A DNA stretch of 64,000 nt from FEN-1322 sp041663425 (lineage in GTDB: Bacteria > Omnitrophota > Gorgyraeia > 2-01-FULL-45-10), in NCBI GenBank assembly GCA_041663425.1, contig JBAYMS010000001.1, positions 35,536 through 99,535 of the forward strand, read 5' to 3'. The notes under the pieces are model-generated. The model was given only the letters and a program-made list of their open reading frames with translations, was not told the origin of the DNA and did not search any database. Positions 32,812-42,366 of the stretch are shown piece by piece. Position numbers and translations under genes: made by a program. Numbering within the stretch: position 1 is the first letter of the stretch; each line of letters opens with the position of its first letter.

Positions 32812-33630
32812 ATGAAAAATATAAAAAGCAAGGTTAGAGAAGGATACGCGAAGATCGCCAAAACAAACGGTTCATGCTGCGGCGGAAGCCCATGCTGTTC
32901 CGGGGCAAATCCGGCCGAGACTATAAGCAAGAATGTAGGATATAAAGACGAGGATATGAAAAATGTGCCTGAAGGTGCAAACCTGGGGCTTGGCTGCGGT
33001 AACCCAATCGCTCTGGCATCTTTAAAGGCCGGTGAAGCCGTACTTGACTTAGGGTCCGGTGCAGGCTTTGACGCGTTTCTGGCAGCTAAAAAAGTCGGAA
33101 AAGATGGCCGGGTGATAGGAGTAGACATGACGCCCGAGATGGTCGAGAAAGCGCGCGGCAATGCAGATAAGGGCGGATATAAAAATGTAGAGTTCCGCTT
33201 AGGAGAGATCGAAAGCCTGCCCGTCGCAGACGCCTGCGTCGATGTCATAATATCGAACTGTGTTATTAATCTCTCGCCCGATAAGCAAAAAGTATTTCAG
33301 GAGGCTATGAGGGTTTTAAAGAATGGCGGAAGGCTTATGGTTTCTGATCTGGTGCTTCGCAAAGAGCTGCCCGGGGTAATAAAAAAGTCGGTCGAAGCTT
33401 ATGTAGGCTGCATTTCAGGAGCCGTTCTGAAAAAAGAGTATCTGGAATATATAAAAAATGCCGGTTTTGAAAATATTGACGTGGTTGGTGAGACATCATT
33501 TCCTATGGACGATATGGCTCACGATATAACCGCAAAAGCGATCAAAGATAACATCGACTTAACTCCGGACGATATTAAAGCACTGGAAGGGTCAGTGGTC
33601 AGCATAAAAGTATCCGCTATAAAAAAATAA
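32812..33630 (+). CDS. arsM: Arsenite S-adenosylmethionine methyltransferase
   Basis: A 272-aa methyltransferase. SAM motif VLDLGSGAGFDAFLAAKKVG and VIGVDMTPEMVEKAR, with the As-binding cysteines in IISNCVINLSPDKQKVF and AYVGCISGAV, plus an N-terminal cysteine-rich GSCCGGSPCCSG. This is the ArsM pattern. It methylates As(III) to methylarsenicals, which the ArsP-like permease could then export. ATG 32812 is preferred over the GTG at 32800. The next gene starts 1 nt after its stop. Confidence 0.92.
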   Translation: MKNIKSKVREGYAKIAKTNGSCCGGSPCCSGANPAETISKNVGYKDEDMKNVPEGANLGLGCGNPIALASLKAGEAVLDLGSGAGFDAFLAAKKVGKDGRVIGVDMTPEMVEKARGNADKGGYKNVEFRLGEIESLPVADACVDVIISNCVINLSPDKQKVFQEAMRVLKNGGRLMVSDLVLRKELPGVIKKSVEAYVGCISGAVLKKEYLEYIKNAGFENIDVVGETSFPMDDMAHDITAKAIKDNIDLTPDDIKALEGSVVSIKVSAIKK

Positions 33631-33631
33631 T

Positions 33632-35218
33632 ATGCATGAAAATAACAATAAAATTTTAAACCCTGTTTTTTTAACGCTTATTTTATGTGTAGCTGGGTTT
33701 ATTATTTATTCCAATACTCTTGCCGGCTCTTTTCAGCTCGACGATCATATAGTCATTATTGATAATACCGCAGTAAAAAATATATCAAACCCAGGCGGTA
33801 TCTGGAAGTATTGGCCCACGCGCTTTATTACGAATTTTTCATTTGCTGTAAATTATCAGATGGGGAAGCTTAACGTGTTATATTACCATCTGTTCAATCT
33901 TCTTATTCATATAGGTTCTGCGATATTGGTGTGGCGGCTTATGCTGCTTACTCTTATATCTCCCGGCATGAAGGGGCAGGGAATCACAAATTATAGAGAG
34001 GAAATAGCATTCTTCGCAGGATTAGTATTTTTAACTCATCCTATTCAGACTCAGGCGGTAAGCTACATAGTCCAGAGAGCCACTTCAATGTCAGGGTTTT
34101 TTTGTATCCTGTCTATGTATCTTTACGCCAGGGCGGCATTGTTAGATGGAAAGTTTTACTTTGGAGCATTGCTGGCAGGAATAATAGCTATGTTTACAAA
34201 AGAGAGTGCCGTGATCCTGCCATTTACCATAATGCTCTACGATTTCTTTTTTATTACTGAATCCCAGTCCTCCAGATGGAAGCGGATCGCGCCTTTTCTT
34301 TTTACGCTATTTATAATTCCTGCGACCATGTTTTTTACCAGATCAATCGATTTTGCGAATATGTGCAGGGTCCAGGAGGGCTCGCCCGGCATTGCACCCG
34401 CAAACTATTTAATGACGCAATTCGGAGTTATTGTAGAATATATGAAGCTTCTGATCGTGCCCGTGAGCCAAAACGTAGACCACGATTATCGCGTTGCTTT
34501 ATCTTTTACACAGCCGCAGGTTTTTATGCCCATGACTGCCCTTATATTTGTTCTTATTATAGGAGTTAAAACATTTTCGAAATACAAGCTGATCTCATTC
34601 GGGATCTTCTGGTTTTTTATTACTCTTTTACCGGAATCGAGCGTTATTCCGATAGCCGACGTTATGTTTGAACACAGGCTGTATCTGCCGATGTTAGGAT
34701 ATAGCGTTTTTCTGGCAGGGTTAATATATTACGCCTTAGAACGCACTGGAATAAAGACTGTGAAGACAGTCATGATGTGTTTAGTAATCATTTATTGTGC
34801 GATGACTTATAGCAGGAACTTTGTCTGGCAGAGCGAGGTCAGTCTGTGGGATGACGCAGTGAGAAAATCCCCCGCTAAAAGCCGGGTTTATAATAACCGC
34901 GGCTATGCTTATCTCGAAAAGGATAGGTTTGACCTTGCCATAAAAGATTTCGATAAAGCGATTGCCCTTGAGCCAGATATTGAAGCAGGATATTATTACA
35001 ACCGCGGCAATGTCTATAATTACACAGATAAGCCCGACGCTGCGATCGCCGATTATAGCAAGGCTATTGAGATGAATCCTTATTATGGCTTTGCATATAT
35101 CGGAAGAGCATTTGCTTATTTTAAAAAGAAGGACTTCGATAAAAGTAAGGCAGATGTAGCCCGGGCAAAATCTCTTGGCTATGAAACAGATGCGATAAGC
35201 GCCGCTTTAGGACAATAA
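33632..35218 (+). CDS. TMTC-like membrane protein with TPR domain, second copy
   Basis: A 528-aa protein similar in plan to the one at 24003: YSNTLAGSFQLDDHIVIIDN with the acidic loop near the N-terminus, HPIQTQAVSYIVQRATSMSG, about ten membrane segments, then three TPRs from about residue 420 (DRFDLAIKDFDKAIALEPDI and repeats). Such proteins are common in Omnitrophota and other uncultured phyla and are GT-C glycosyltransferase-like. It follows arsM by one base, so it may be transcribed with the arsenic operon without sharing its function. Confidence 0.75.
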   Translation: MHENNNKILNPVFLTLILCVAGFIIYSNTLAGSFQLDDHIVIIDNTAVKNISNPGGIWKYWPTRFITNFSFAVNYQMGKLNVLYYHLFNLLIHIGSAILVWRLMLLTLISPGMKGQGITNYREEIAFFAGLVFLTHPIQTQAVSYIVQRATSMSGFFCILSMYLYARAALLDGKFYFGALLAGIIAMFTKESAVILPFTIMLYDFFFITESQSSRWKRIAPFLFTLFIIPATMFFTRSIDFANMCRVQEGSPGIAPANYLMTQFGVIVEYMKLLIVPVSQNVDHDYRVALSFTQPQVFMPMTALIFVLIIGVKTFSKYKLISFGIFWFFITLLPESSVIPIADVMFEHRLYLPMLGYSVFLAGLIYYALERTGIKTVKTVMMCLVIIYCAMTYSRNFVWQSEVSLWDDAVRKSPAKSRVYNNRGYAYLEKDRFDLAIKDFDKAIALEPDIEAGYYYNRGNVYNYTDKPDAAIADYSKAIEMNPYYGFAYIGRAFAYFKKKDFDKSKADVARAKSLGYETDAISAALGQ

Positions 35219-35219
35219 T

Positions 35220-36566
35220 TTATTTTGGCAGGAAAGTTTTTACCTTGCTGAGCAGCTTCTCAGGAGCATATGGCTTCTGGATAAAGTCATCCGCGCCCAT
35301 GTCGCGCACCTTCTTCTCAAGATCGTCTTCGACATTGCCGGTGGAAATGATCACCGGAATATTGCGCGTAGCATCAATCTGACGGAGATTTTTCAGCACA
35401 AAATAGTCATCTACCCCAGGCAGGCTTAGATCGAGAATGATGAGAGACGGATTTTCTGTCTGAGCGCTTTTCAGCCCTCCCGCAGCGTCGTTGTTTACCA
35501 AGGCTTCGTAACCATTCGCTATAACCATATTTGCGAGCGCGGAAGCAAAATTTTTGTCATCTTCTATTATAAGTATCTTGTTATTATTTGTATGCACGTG
35601 TCTCTCCTTTTGCGCCAACGGCGCTAAAATAGTAAAGCAGTTTGGTTTTCTAGGTCCGCTGGTTGCCCATACTCTGCCGTTATGAAGCTCTATTATATCT
35701 TTTGCTATTGCCAACCCGAGGCCGTGGCCTTCCACGGAAGCATCGAGGCGTTCAAATTTATCAAATATCTTCTCCAGCATATTTTCAGCTATGGGAGTTC
35801 CTGTATTCAAGAATTCCATCCGCGCAAAGCCAGGTTCGGGCAGCATCCGGATAATGACTTTGCCTCCGGGGGGAGTATATTTTATAGAATTATTCAAGAG
35901 GTTGTTGATTGCGCGAACCATCTTTTCCCGGTCAGCGTGGACGGCAAGTTCTTTTTTAGAAGGCTCTATCAGCAACGTAATATTTTTTGAAACGGCTATG
36001 GCTTCAAGCTCGCGTTTCTGTTCGTCAACGATATCGCGCAGATCGAATAAGCTTAAATTTAATTTAGCTATGCGTGCTTCATACTTGTATGTGTCGATCA
36101 GCTCCATGATTATGGAGTTCATCCTGTCCGTAACGCTGTCGCAGCTCAAAATGCATTCTTTTTGTTTTGCCGTAAGGTCTCCGTGGTAGCCCGCCCTTAA
36201 CCCTGCTATATCGGCTTTAATTGCGGACAGGGGGCTTTTGAGGTCGTGAGCAAGAGACATAGCAAATTTTGATTTTAACTCATCCGCTTTTTTTGCCCTC
36301 GTCGCATAACTAAGGATTTTATTAATTATCTCCTCGAGAACTTTATAGCCGATGGTATAACCGAGAAGAATTATAACGCCGGCCAGGATGCAGATCCGTG
36401 TGAGGTCGGCGACAGATGTCTCAGCAGTGAAATTATTACTATAAATTATATAAATCAGGGTAAGGATAGGGATGATGCTTATCAGGAGAAATGCAAGGTT
36501 AAGCTGCCTGTAAGGATTTTCATTTAGTTCCTGCAGTAATAGCCGGAGCTTGCTGTCTTTTTTCAT
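35220..36566 (-). CDS. Membrane histidine kinase with C-terminal receiver (hybrid)
   Basis: About 448 aa. Two membrane segments near residues 20-85, a HisKA block with the phospho-His in MSLAHDLKSPLSAIKADIAG, a HATPase_c block (NNLLNNSIKYTPPGG, IFDKFERLDASVEGHGLGLA) and a C-terminal receiver with ILIIEDDKNF and the acceptor Asp in LIILDLSLPGVDD, Lys in FIQKPYAP. Internal signal perception is minimal, with no sensor domain. It is convergent with the TMTC gene, only 1 nt apart. Start taken at 36566 (MKKDSKLRLL); an upstream ATG at 36581 is possible. Confidence 0.9.
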   Translation of the reverse strand: MKKDSKLRLLLQELNENPYRQLNLAFLLISIIPILTLIYIIYSNNFTAETSVADLTRICILAGVIILLGYTIGYKVLEEIINKILSYATRAKKADELKSKFAMSLAHDLKSPLSAIKADIAGLRAGYHGDLTAKQKECILSCDSVTDRMNSIIMELIDTYKYEARIAKLNLSLFDLRDIVDEQKRELEAIAVSKNITLLIEPSKKELAVHADREKMVRAINNLLNNSIKYTPPGGKVIIRMLPEPGFARMEFLNTGTPIAENMLEKIFDKFERLDASVEGHGLGLAIAKDIIELHNGRVWATSGPRKPNCFTILAPLAQKERHVHTNNNKILIIEDDKNFASALANMVIANGYEALVNNDAAGGLKSAQTENPSLIILDLSLPGVDDYFVLKNLRQIDATRNIPVIISTGNVEDDLEKKVRDMGADDFIQKPYAPEKLLSKVKTFLPK

Positions 36567-36652
36567 GATACAAGGATACATTCAGGTGTAGGAAAAGTCA
36601 AGGCATGGCGTAAAAGATTTTGAGTAACAGCAAAAATACCGCCTGAAAATTA

Positions 36653-36681
36653 TTGCTATAATTAATTTTAACGGCTATAAT
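36653..36681 (+). promoter_or_regulatory. Sigma-70-type promoter of the pilin-LamG gene
   Basis: TTGCTA (36653-36658) and TATAAT (36676-36681) with 17-bp spacing, 28 nt before the ATG. Confidence 0.7.
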
Positions 36682-36709
36682 AAAACAAATACCAAAATAA
36701 CGGGATGCT

Positions 36710-37801
36710 ATGGGATATAAAAGGCATAAAAAAGCATTTACGATAATCGAACTGTTAATAATTTTTTCGGTTATTGTAATCATCATCGGCATCTCTATAC
36801 CGCGGTTTAAAGGGATGGCAGATTCAGCCGCCTATGCCAAAGCCAAAAAAGAGCTGGTCATGCTCTCATCGGCGGTAGAAAGTTTCTCTATCCATAATAA
36901 TAAAGTGTATCCTGTAGCCTTAGCAAATCTTGTTGCTACCGTGCCTCTTATAGTTAAATCGTTACCGTTGGACCCATTTAAAAAAGATGCTGATTATGGG
37001 TATTATTTATCCCCAAACGGTAAATACTACATAATTTTCTCCGCTGGATTTAACGGTGTTGCCACAATAGGCGGTATAGACGATACAGGCACACCTACCG
37101 GATCAGTAGGGGACGATGTCTATGTATCCAACGGCGGGTCTTCTACGGGCGGACTTACGTATAGCTGGAGCATGAATGAAGGTTCCGGAAAGACGGTAGG
37201 GGAAGGGCTTTATTCCGGGCAGATAGTAGGAAATGCGGCGTGGACGGATGGCAAAGTAGGTGCAGCCCTGGATTTTGACGGCACCGGCAGCCATGTTTCT
37301 GTGCCAGACTCTTCCGTGCTCGACCTGACTACACAAGGAACTGTTGCAGCATGGATTTATGCGGATTCTATTCCTTCTTTTGCCGGTATAATCCATAAAG
37401 GTGATAATGCGGATTTTTCAGATGAAGCATATTCGCTTCAATTCTGGACCGGCAATACTCTTGCATTATGCATAAATCCTACAGGGACATCGGACTATTC
37501 ACAGACAGCACTCCTTCAGTCAAAAACAGTAGTTGCGCCGCAGCAATGGTACTATGTAGTCGGGACATGGGATTCTTCAGGAATGAGTTTATATGTCAAT
37601 GGCGCTCTCGATAGCTATACTACAAATACTGCCGTCGCGCAAAATAGTTCCGGCAGTCTTAATATAGGTTCTCAGACAAGTCAGAATTATAATTCCAGCT
37701 GGCTTAATATGCCGTTCAGCGGAACCGTAGACGAGGTAAACGTAAGCAGCAACGTTATGACTGCGGAGCAGGTAAAAGCATACTACGATTCTACAAAATA
37801 A
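36710..37801 (+). CDS. Pilin-like protein with C-terminal LamG/concanavalin-like domain
   Basis: A 363-aa protein. The N-terminus is a class III prepilin signal (KKAFTIIELLIIFSVIVIII) followed by a pilin-like body (LDPFKKDADYGYYLSPNGKY). From about residue 150 there is a LamG-like jelly roll: YSWSMNEGSGKTVGEGLYSG, VGAALDFDGTGSHVSVPDSS, QQWYYVVGTWDSSGMSLYVN, and a terminal GTVDEVNVSSNVMTAEQV. Such domains often bind carbohydrate. A pilus subunit bearing a LamG domain could display a binding module on the cell surface. That role is inferred. Confidence 0.8.
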   Translation: MGYKRHKKAFTIIELLIIFSVIVIIIGISIPRFKGMADSAAYAKAKKELVMLSSAVESFSIHNNKVYPVALANLVATVPLIVKSLPLDPFKKDADYGYYLSPNGKYYIIFSAGFNGVATIGGIDDTGTPTGSVGDDVYVSNGGSSTGGLTYSWSMNEGSGKTVGEGLYSGQIVGNAAWTDGKVGAALDFDGTGSHVSVPDSSVLDLTTQGTVAAWIYADSIPSFAGIIHKGDNADFSDEAYSLQFWTGNTLALCINPTGTSDYSQTALLQSKTVVAPQQWYYVVGTWDSSGMSLYVNGALDSYTTNTAVAQNSSGSLNIGSQTSQNYNSSWLNMPFSGTVDEVNVSSNVMTAEQVKAYYDSTK

Positions 37802-37816
37802 GGATAGGATAAGAGT

Positions 37817-37942
37817 ATGGTGCCATCACCAAAAACAGCTTTTATGATGGAGTTGGCTAGGAATATGAAGCCGGTAGTGATTGTTATAGTTATAGCGGCA
37901 CTTGTATTATTTGTTTTAAAAAAAATGAAAAAGCGTAAATAA
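37817..37942 (+). CDS. Small single-helix membrane protein (41 aa)
   Basis: ATG at 37817 encodes MVPSPKTAFMMELARNMKPV followed by a hydrophobic helix (VIVIVIAALVLFVL) and a basic tail KKMKKRK. It fills the gap between the pilin-LamG gene and corA, 15 nt after the former, with a modest GGATAAGA site. Its size and clean TM plus basic tail suggest a real small protein; function unknown. Confidence 0.45.
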   Translation: MVPSPKTAFMMELARNMKPVVIVIVIAALVLFVLKKMKKRK

Positions 37943-37968
37943 AATATTTAATATCAAAGGGGAAACAT

Positions 37969-38943
37969 ATGATCGAATCTATGTCGTATCACCCGGAACG
38001 TGGTTTTAATGCGAATATTTCCACAGAAGATATGGCTCTGGCACTTAAAGATGAGCGGACGCTTTTGTGGCTGGATATCTGCGATCTCGAAGATACCGAT
38101 ATAGACCTGCTTACAAATATATTTAATCTCCATCCTCTTACCGTAGAAGATTTTATTATGCCCAACGTCCGTTCTAAAGCGGAACAGTTCCCGGATTATA
38201 TATTCTTTGTAATATTTGCTCCGGAAAAACAGAACGGAAAAGAGCGGAATAATGCCGGTGTCGTTGAACTTGACTGCTGCCTTGGTAAAAATTTCGTAAT
38301 AACGTTTCATAATCAGCAGATAGAGTCTCTCGGTGTTTGTAAAGACCGCGCCAAAAGACAGTCTCCCACCATGATGCACGGTGCCGATATGTTATTTTAT
38401 TCCATACTGGACGCATGTATAGACGCATACACACCAGTCATAAGCGAATTTGATAATCTTGTTGATGTGATGAGTGACGAGCTCTTCAAGCATCCGACGC
38501 AGGAAACGCTTAAGAAGATTTATTATCTGAAATCCGATATTATATATTTAAGAAGGATCATAGGGCCGCAGGCAGATATGATAGGCCTTTTAACACGCGG
38601 AGAGAATAAGTTTATCGCCAGTAGTAATGTCATATATTACCGCAATATTTATGATAACCTGCTCAGGCTTAATGATACTATCGGAGCTTTGCGCGAAGTT
38701 ATAACGGGAGCTCTGGAGGCATATACATCTATCGTTTCAAACAGGTTGAATGAGATCATGAAGACGCTCACCATAATAACTACTATCATGATGCCTCTGA
38801 CCCTGATAGCCAGTATATATGGTATGAATTTCAAATACATGCCCGAAATAGAAAGCAGGTTTGGTTATCCCGCCGTATTGGTAACGATGGGTGTAGCTAC
38901 TGCTTCTATGCTAGTATATTTTAAACGAAGGAAATGGCTGTAG
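37969..38943 (+). CDS. corA: CorA-type magnesium/cobalt transporter
   Basis: A 324-aa protein ending in two membrane helices, with the hallmark GMN motif in SIYGMNFKYMPEIESRFGYP near residue 285, the selectivity signature of CorA channels. The N-terminal soluble domain (LLWLDICDLEDTDIDLLTNI, HPLTVEDFIMPNVRSKAEQF) fits the funnel. Forms a pentamer importing Mg2+. A good AAGGGG site precedes ATG 37969. Confidence 0.93.
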   Translation: MIESMSYHPERGFNANISTEDMALALKDERTLLWLDICDLEDTDIDLLTNIFNLHPLTVEDFIMPNVRSKAEQFPDYIFFVIFAPEKQNGKERNNAGVVELDCCLGKNFVITFHNQQIESLGVCKDRAKRQSPTMMHGADMLFYSILDACIDAYTPVISEFDNLVDVMSDELFKHPTQETLKKIYYLKSDIIYLRRIIGPQADMIGLLTRGENKFIASSNVIYYRNIYDNLLRLNDTIGALREVITGALEAYTSIVSNRLNEIMKTLTIITTIMMPLTLIASIYGMNFKYMPEIESRFGYPAVLVTMGVATASMLVYFKRRKWL

Positions 38944-39011
38944 CATTCTGCCGCACTTGGAAGCAGGCCGTTTTTATTTAAATAATAATATAAAACTTTG
39001 GAGGAAAATCT

Positions 39012-42000
39012 ATGCCGTCGCGGTCAGATATTAAAAAAGTACTTATCATCGGTTCGGGGCCTATAATCATAGGACAGGCCTGCGAATTTGATTATTCCGG
39101 AACCCAGGCCTGTAAGGCCTTGCGGGAAGAGGGGTATGAAGTGGTCCTTGTCAATTCTAACCCTGCGACGATCATGACCGATCCGGGAATGGCCGACAGG
39201 ACATACATCGAGCCGCTTACCTTAGAGAGCGTAGAAAAAATAATTGCGAAAGAACGCCCTGACGCGCTTCTTCCGAATCTCGGCGGGCAGACCGGTCTCA
39301 ATCTCGCTTCAAATCTTCACAAGTCCGGCATTTTAAAAAAATACAATGTGAAAATAATCGGGGTCAAAGCTGATGCTATTGAGCGCGGAGAAGACCGGGA
39401 GGCCTTCAAGGCGACGATGAAAAAATTGGGTATTGATGTTCCTCTTTCGGAAACATGCCATAGTATCGAAGAGGCGGAGAAAGTTGCCGCAAAGCTTGGC
39501 TATCCGGTTGTTGTGAGGCCGGCATATACGATGGGCGGAACCGGCGGAGGCATAGCGTATAATCACGAAGAACTTAAGACGATAACGCTCCGCGGTCTTG
39601 CGGCAAGCATTATTCATCAGGTGCTTATAGAGGAGGCGGTAATAGGCTGGGAAGAACTTGAGCTCGAAGTGGTGCGCGACGAGAAAAACCAGAAGATAAC
39701 AGTATGTTTCATAGAAAATATCGATCCGATGGGTGTACATACCGGCGATAGCTTTTGTGTAGCTCCCATGATCACCGTGCCTGAAAAATTACAAAAAAAG
39801 ATGCAGGAGTTCTCTTATAAGATCGTTGATGCCATAGGTGTGGTCGGCGGAACGAATATCCAGTTTGCGCATAATCTGAAAGATGACCGCCTGGTAGCTA
39901 TAGAGATCAATCCTCGCACGTCGCGTTCTTCCGCCCTTGCCTCTAAGGCAACGGGTTTTCCGATAGCGCGCATTTCCACTAAACTTGCAGCAGGTATTAA
40001 TATGGATGAAATGCCTTACTGGCGCAAGGGCACTCTTGAGAAATATGAGCCAAACGGAGATTATGTTGTAATTAAATTTGCCAGATGGGCATTTGAAAAA
40101 TTTCCAAAAGCTAAAGATATCCTCGGCACCCAGATGAAAGCTGTCGGTGAAGTAATGAGTATCGGTAAGGATTTTAAAGAGGGAATGCAGAAGGCCATTA
40201 GGTCGCTTGAGATCGGAAGATCCGGCCTGGGATTTGCCAAAGATTTTAATACATTCTCACTGGATGACCTGCGCTTAAGGCTTGCTTTTCCGACGAGTGA
40301 AAGGGTGTTTTTAATGTATGAGGCCCTGCGCAAAGGCATGACGGCGGAAGAGCTGAACCGCATGACATGTATAAACACATATTTTATCACCCAGATGCAG
40401 GAGCTTGTGATGTTCGAGGAGAAGATACGGGCCTATTTATGGAACTCGCTCCCGGATGACATGCTTAAACAGGCAAAAGAATGGGGTTTTGCGGATAAAT
40501 ATTTGGCCAACCTGTTCAAGGTCACCGAATCCGCTGTGCGAAAAAGACGTAAAGGTCTTATGGGCGGTGCGCGGTTTGAGCCCGTTCCGGTAAGCGGAGT
40601 TAAAGATGCGGCATATTATTATTCGACATATTCTAAAGGTGAGGATAAAGTTCCGGTTTCGCTTAATAAAAAGATAATGATTTTAGGCGGCGGGCCCAAT
40701 CGTATAGGTCAGGGAATAGAATTTGATTACACCTGCGTCCATGCCGCGTTTGCTCTGCGTGACGAGGGATATGAATCGATCATGGTAAATTGCAATCCCG
40801 AAACCGTTTCCACAGACTATGATACTTCCAATAAACTGTATTTTGAACCCCTCACAGTAGAAGATGTCCTGACAATTTATGAGAAAGAGAAGCCGGAAGG
40901 TGTTATCGTCCAGTTCGGCGGACAGACGCCGTTAAATATAGCCCAGGAGCTCCAGGAAAATGGCGTTAAAATACTCGGGACGAGCCCTGAGAGTATCGCA
41001 TTTGCGGAAGACCGAGAATTATTCCGCAGAAAGATGATAGAGCTCGACATCCGCCAGACAGACGGGGCTACGGCATTTTCAATAGAAGAAGCGCTTGAAA
41101 TAGCAAAAAAGATAGGCTATCCGCTTATGGTGCGCCCATCCTTTGTGCTGGGCGGCAGGGGAATGGAAGTTGTCTATGATGAGACGACACTGCGACGGTA
41201 TGCCAAAGAGGCAATACAGGTAAGTCCGCAATATCCGATGCTTCTCGACAGATTTCTGGAGAATGCGCTGGAGTGTGAAGTTGACGCTCTCTGCGACGGA
41301 GAAAATACATTTATCGCCGCGGTCATGGAGCACATAGAAGAAGCAGGTATACATTCCGGTGATTCGGCATGTACAATTCCTCCGCGCATGATAAAAACGG
41401 AACATTTAAAGACCATAGAAAAATATACTGTTAAGATCGCGAAAGAGCTGAAAGTAATAGGGCTTATAAATATACAATTCGCGATATGCGATGACCAGGT
41501 GTATATACTTGAAGCAAACCCACGCGCTTCGCGAACCGTGCCGTTCGTATCAAAAGTGATCGGTTTTCCTATTGCGAGGATCGCCACTCAGTTGATGCTG
41601 GGAAAAAAGATGAAAGATTTTCCGGAACTGCGTGCAAGACATACCAAATATGTCGGGGTTAAAGAGGCGGTGTTCCCATTTAACATGTTTCCCGAAGTTG
41701 ACCCTGTTCTGGGTCCTGAAATGAGGGCTACTGGTGAGGTGATGGGTATAGATAAGTCGTTCGGCCTTGCTTTCGCAAAAGCTCAGGATGCCGTAGGAAC
41801 CCCGCTTCCGCAGGAAGGGAATATATTGATTACCGTATCCGACAAAGACAAAAAAGAATCGCTTTCTATAGCTAAAGAGCTTTCAAGTCTTGGGTTTGCT
41901 TTATACGCGACAGATAATACAAAGAAATATCTGGCCGAAAAAGGTGTGGAGGCCACGCTGATTAGTAAGCTTCATGAGGGCAGGCCGAACATTTCTGACG

Positions 42001-42239
42001 CGATAAAAAATAAACAGCTGAGCCTCATAATAAATACTCCCCAGGGGAAGAGCGGCAAAAATGATGATAGCTATATAAGGATGATGGCCATCCAGTTTAA
42101 GATCCCCTACATAACGACTATGGCAGCAGCAAAGGCGAGCGTTGAAGGTATAAAAGAAATTAAAAAAGCGCAGAGTAAGCCTATTTCGTTACAGGAATAC
42201 CATGAGCAATATAACGAACCAAAGATTGTTGCCGTATAG
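39012..42239 (+). CDS. carB: Carbamoyl-phosphate synthase large subunit
   Basis: A 1075-aa protein with the two ATP-grasp halves: N-terminal LIIGSGPIIIGQACEFDYSG and YPVVVRPAYTMGGTGGGIAY; C-terminal KIMILGGGPNRIGQGIEFDY and YPLMVRPSFVLGGRGMEVVY. A C-terminal MGS-like allosteric domain (KKESLSIAKELSSLGFALYA) follows. It makes carbamoyl phosphate for pyrB and arginine synthesis. It lies far from the pyr operon and carA is not in the window. The ribosome site is TTGGAGGAAAA. Confidence 0.97.
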   Translation: MPSRSDIKKVLIIGSGPIIIGQACEFDYSGTQACKALREEGYEVVLVNSNPATIMTDPGMADRTYIEPLTLESVEKIIAKERPDALLPNLGGQTGLNLASNLHKSGILKKYNVKIIGVKADAIERGEDREAFKATMKKLGIDVPLSETCHSIEEAEKVAAKLGYPVVVRPAYTMGGTGGGIAYNHEELKTITLRGLAASIIHQVLIEEAVIGWEELELEVVRDEKNQKITVCFIENIDPMGVHTGDSFCVAPMITVPEKLQKKMQEFSYKIVDAIGVVGGTNIQFAHNLKDDRLVAIEINPRTSRSSALASKATGFPIARISTKLAAGINMDEMPYWRKGTLEKYEPNGDYVVIKFARWAFEKFPKAKDILGTQMKAVGEVMSIGKDFKEGMQKAIRSLEIGRSGLGFAKDFNTFSLDDLRLRLAFPTSERVFLMYEALRKGMTAEELNRMTCINTYFITQMQELVMFEEKIRAYLWNSLPDDMLKQAKEWGFADKYLANLFKVTESAVRKRRKGLMGGARFEPVPVSGVKDAAYYYSTYSKGEDKVPVSLNKKIMILGGGPNRIGQGIEFDYTCVHAAFALRDEGYESIMVNCNPETVSTDYDTSNKLYFEPLTVEDVLTIYEKEKPEGVIVQFGGQTPLNIAQELQENGVKILGTSPESIAFAEDRELFRRKMIELDIRQTDGATAFSIEEALEIAKKIGYPLMVRPSFVLGGRGMEVVYDETTLRRYAKEAIQVSPQYPMLLDRFLENALECEVDALCDGENTFIAAVMEHIEEAGIHSGDSACTIPPRMIKTEHLKTIEKYTVKIAKELKVIGLINIQFAICDDQVYILEANPRASRTVPFVSKVIGFPIARIATQLMLGKKMKDFPELRARHTKYVGVKEAVFPFNMFPEVDPVLGPEMRATGEVMGIDKSFGLAFAKAQDAVGTPLPQEGNILITVSDKDKKESLSIAKELSSLGFALYATDNTKKYLAEKGVEATLISKLHEGRPNISDAIKNKQLSLIINTPQGKSGKNDDSYIRMMAIQFKIPYITTMAAAKASVEGIKEIKKAQSKPISLQEYHEQYNEPKIVAV

Positions 42240-42333
42240 GCACATGTATTTTTATATTTATATTGCTAGATAATAAGTATGAGAGGTAGAATATAATATA
42301 GCTTTCTATTATTGACTACGAAGGGGGAATCGT

Positions 42334-42366
42334 ATGTCTATGGTAGCAATAGGTATTCACACCTAA
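42334..42366 (+). CDS. Possible leader peptide of the PAS-kinase gene (10 aa)
   Basis: ATG 42334 with AAGGGGG at 42321-42327 encodes MSMVAIGIHT, and its stop TAA (42364-42366) is the start of the terminator stem. The strong ribosome site and the placement of the stop within the hairpin suggest a regulatory leader; not proven. Confidence 0.4.
   Translation: MSMVAIGIHT

Noticed and set aside
38944..39011. Terminator between corA and carB.
   Set aside because: CTGC/GCAG gives only a 4-bp stem with a long loop and the T-run is offset, so the evidence is too weak.
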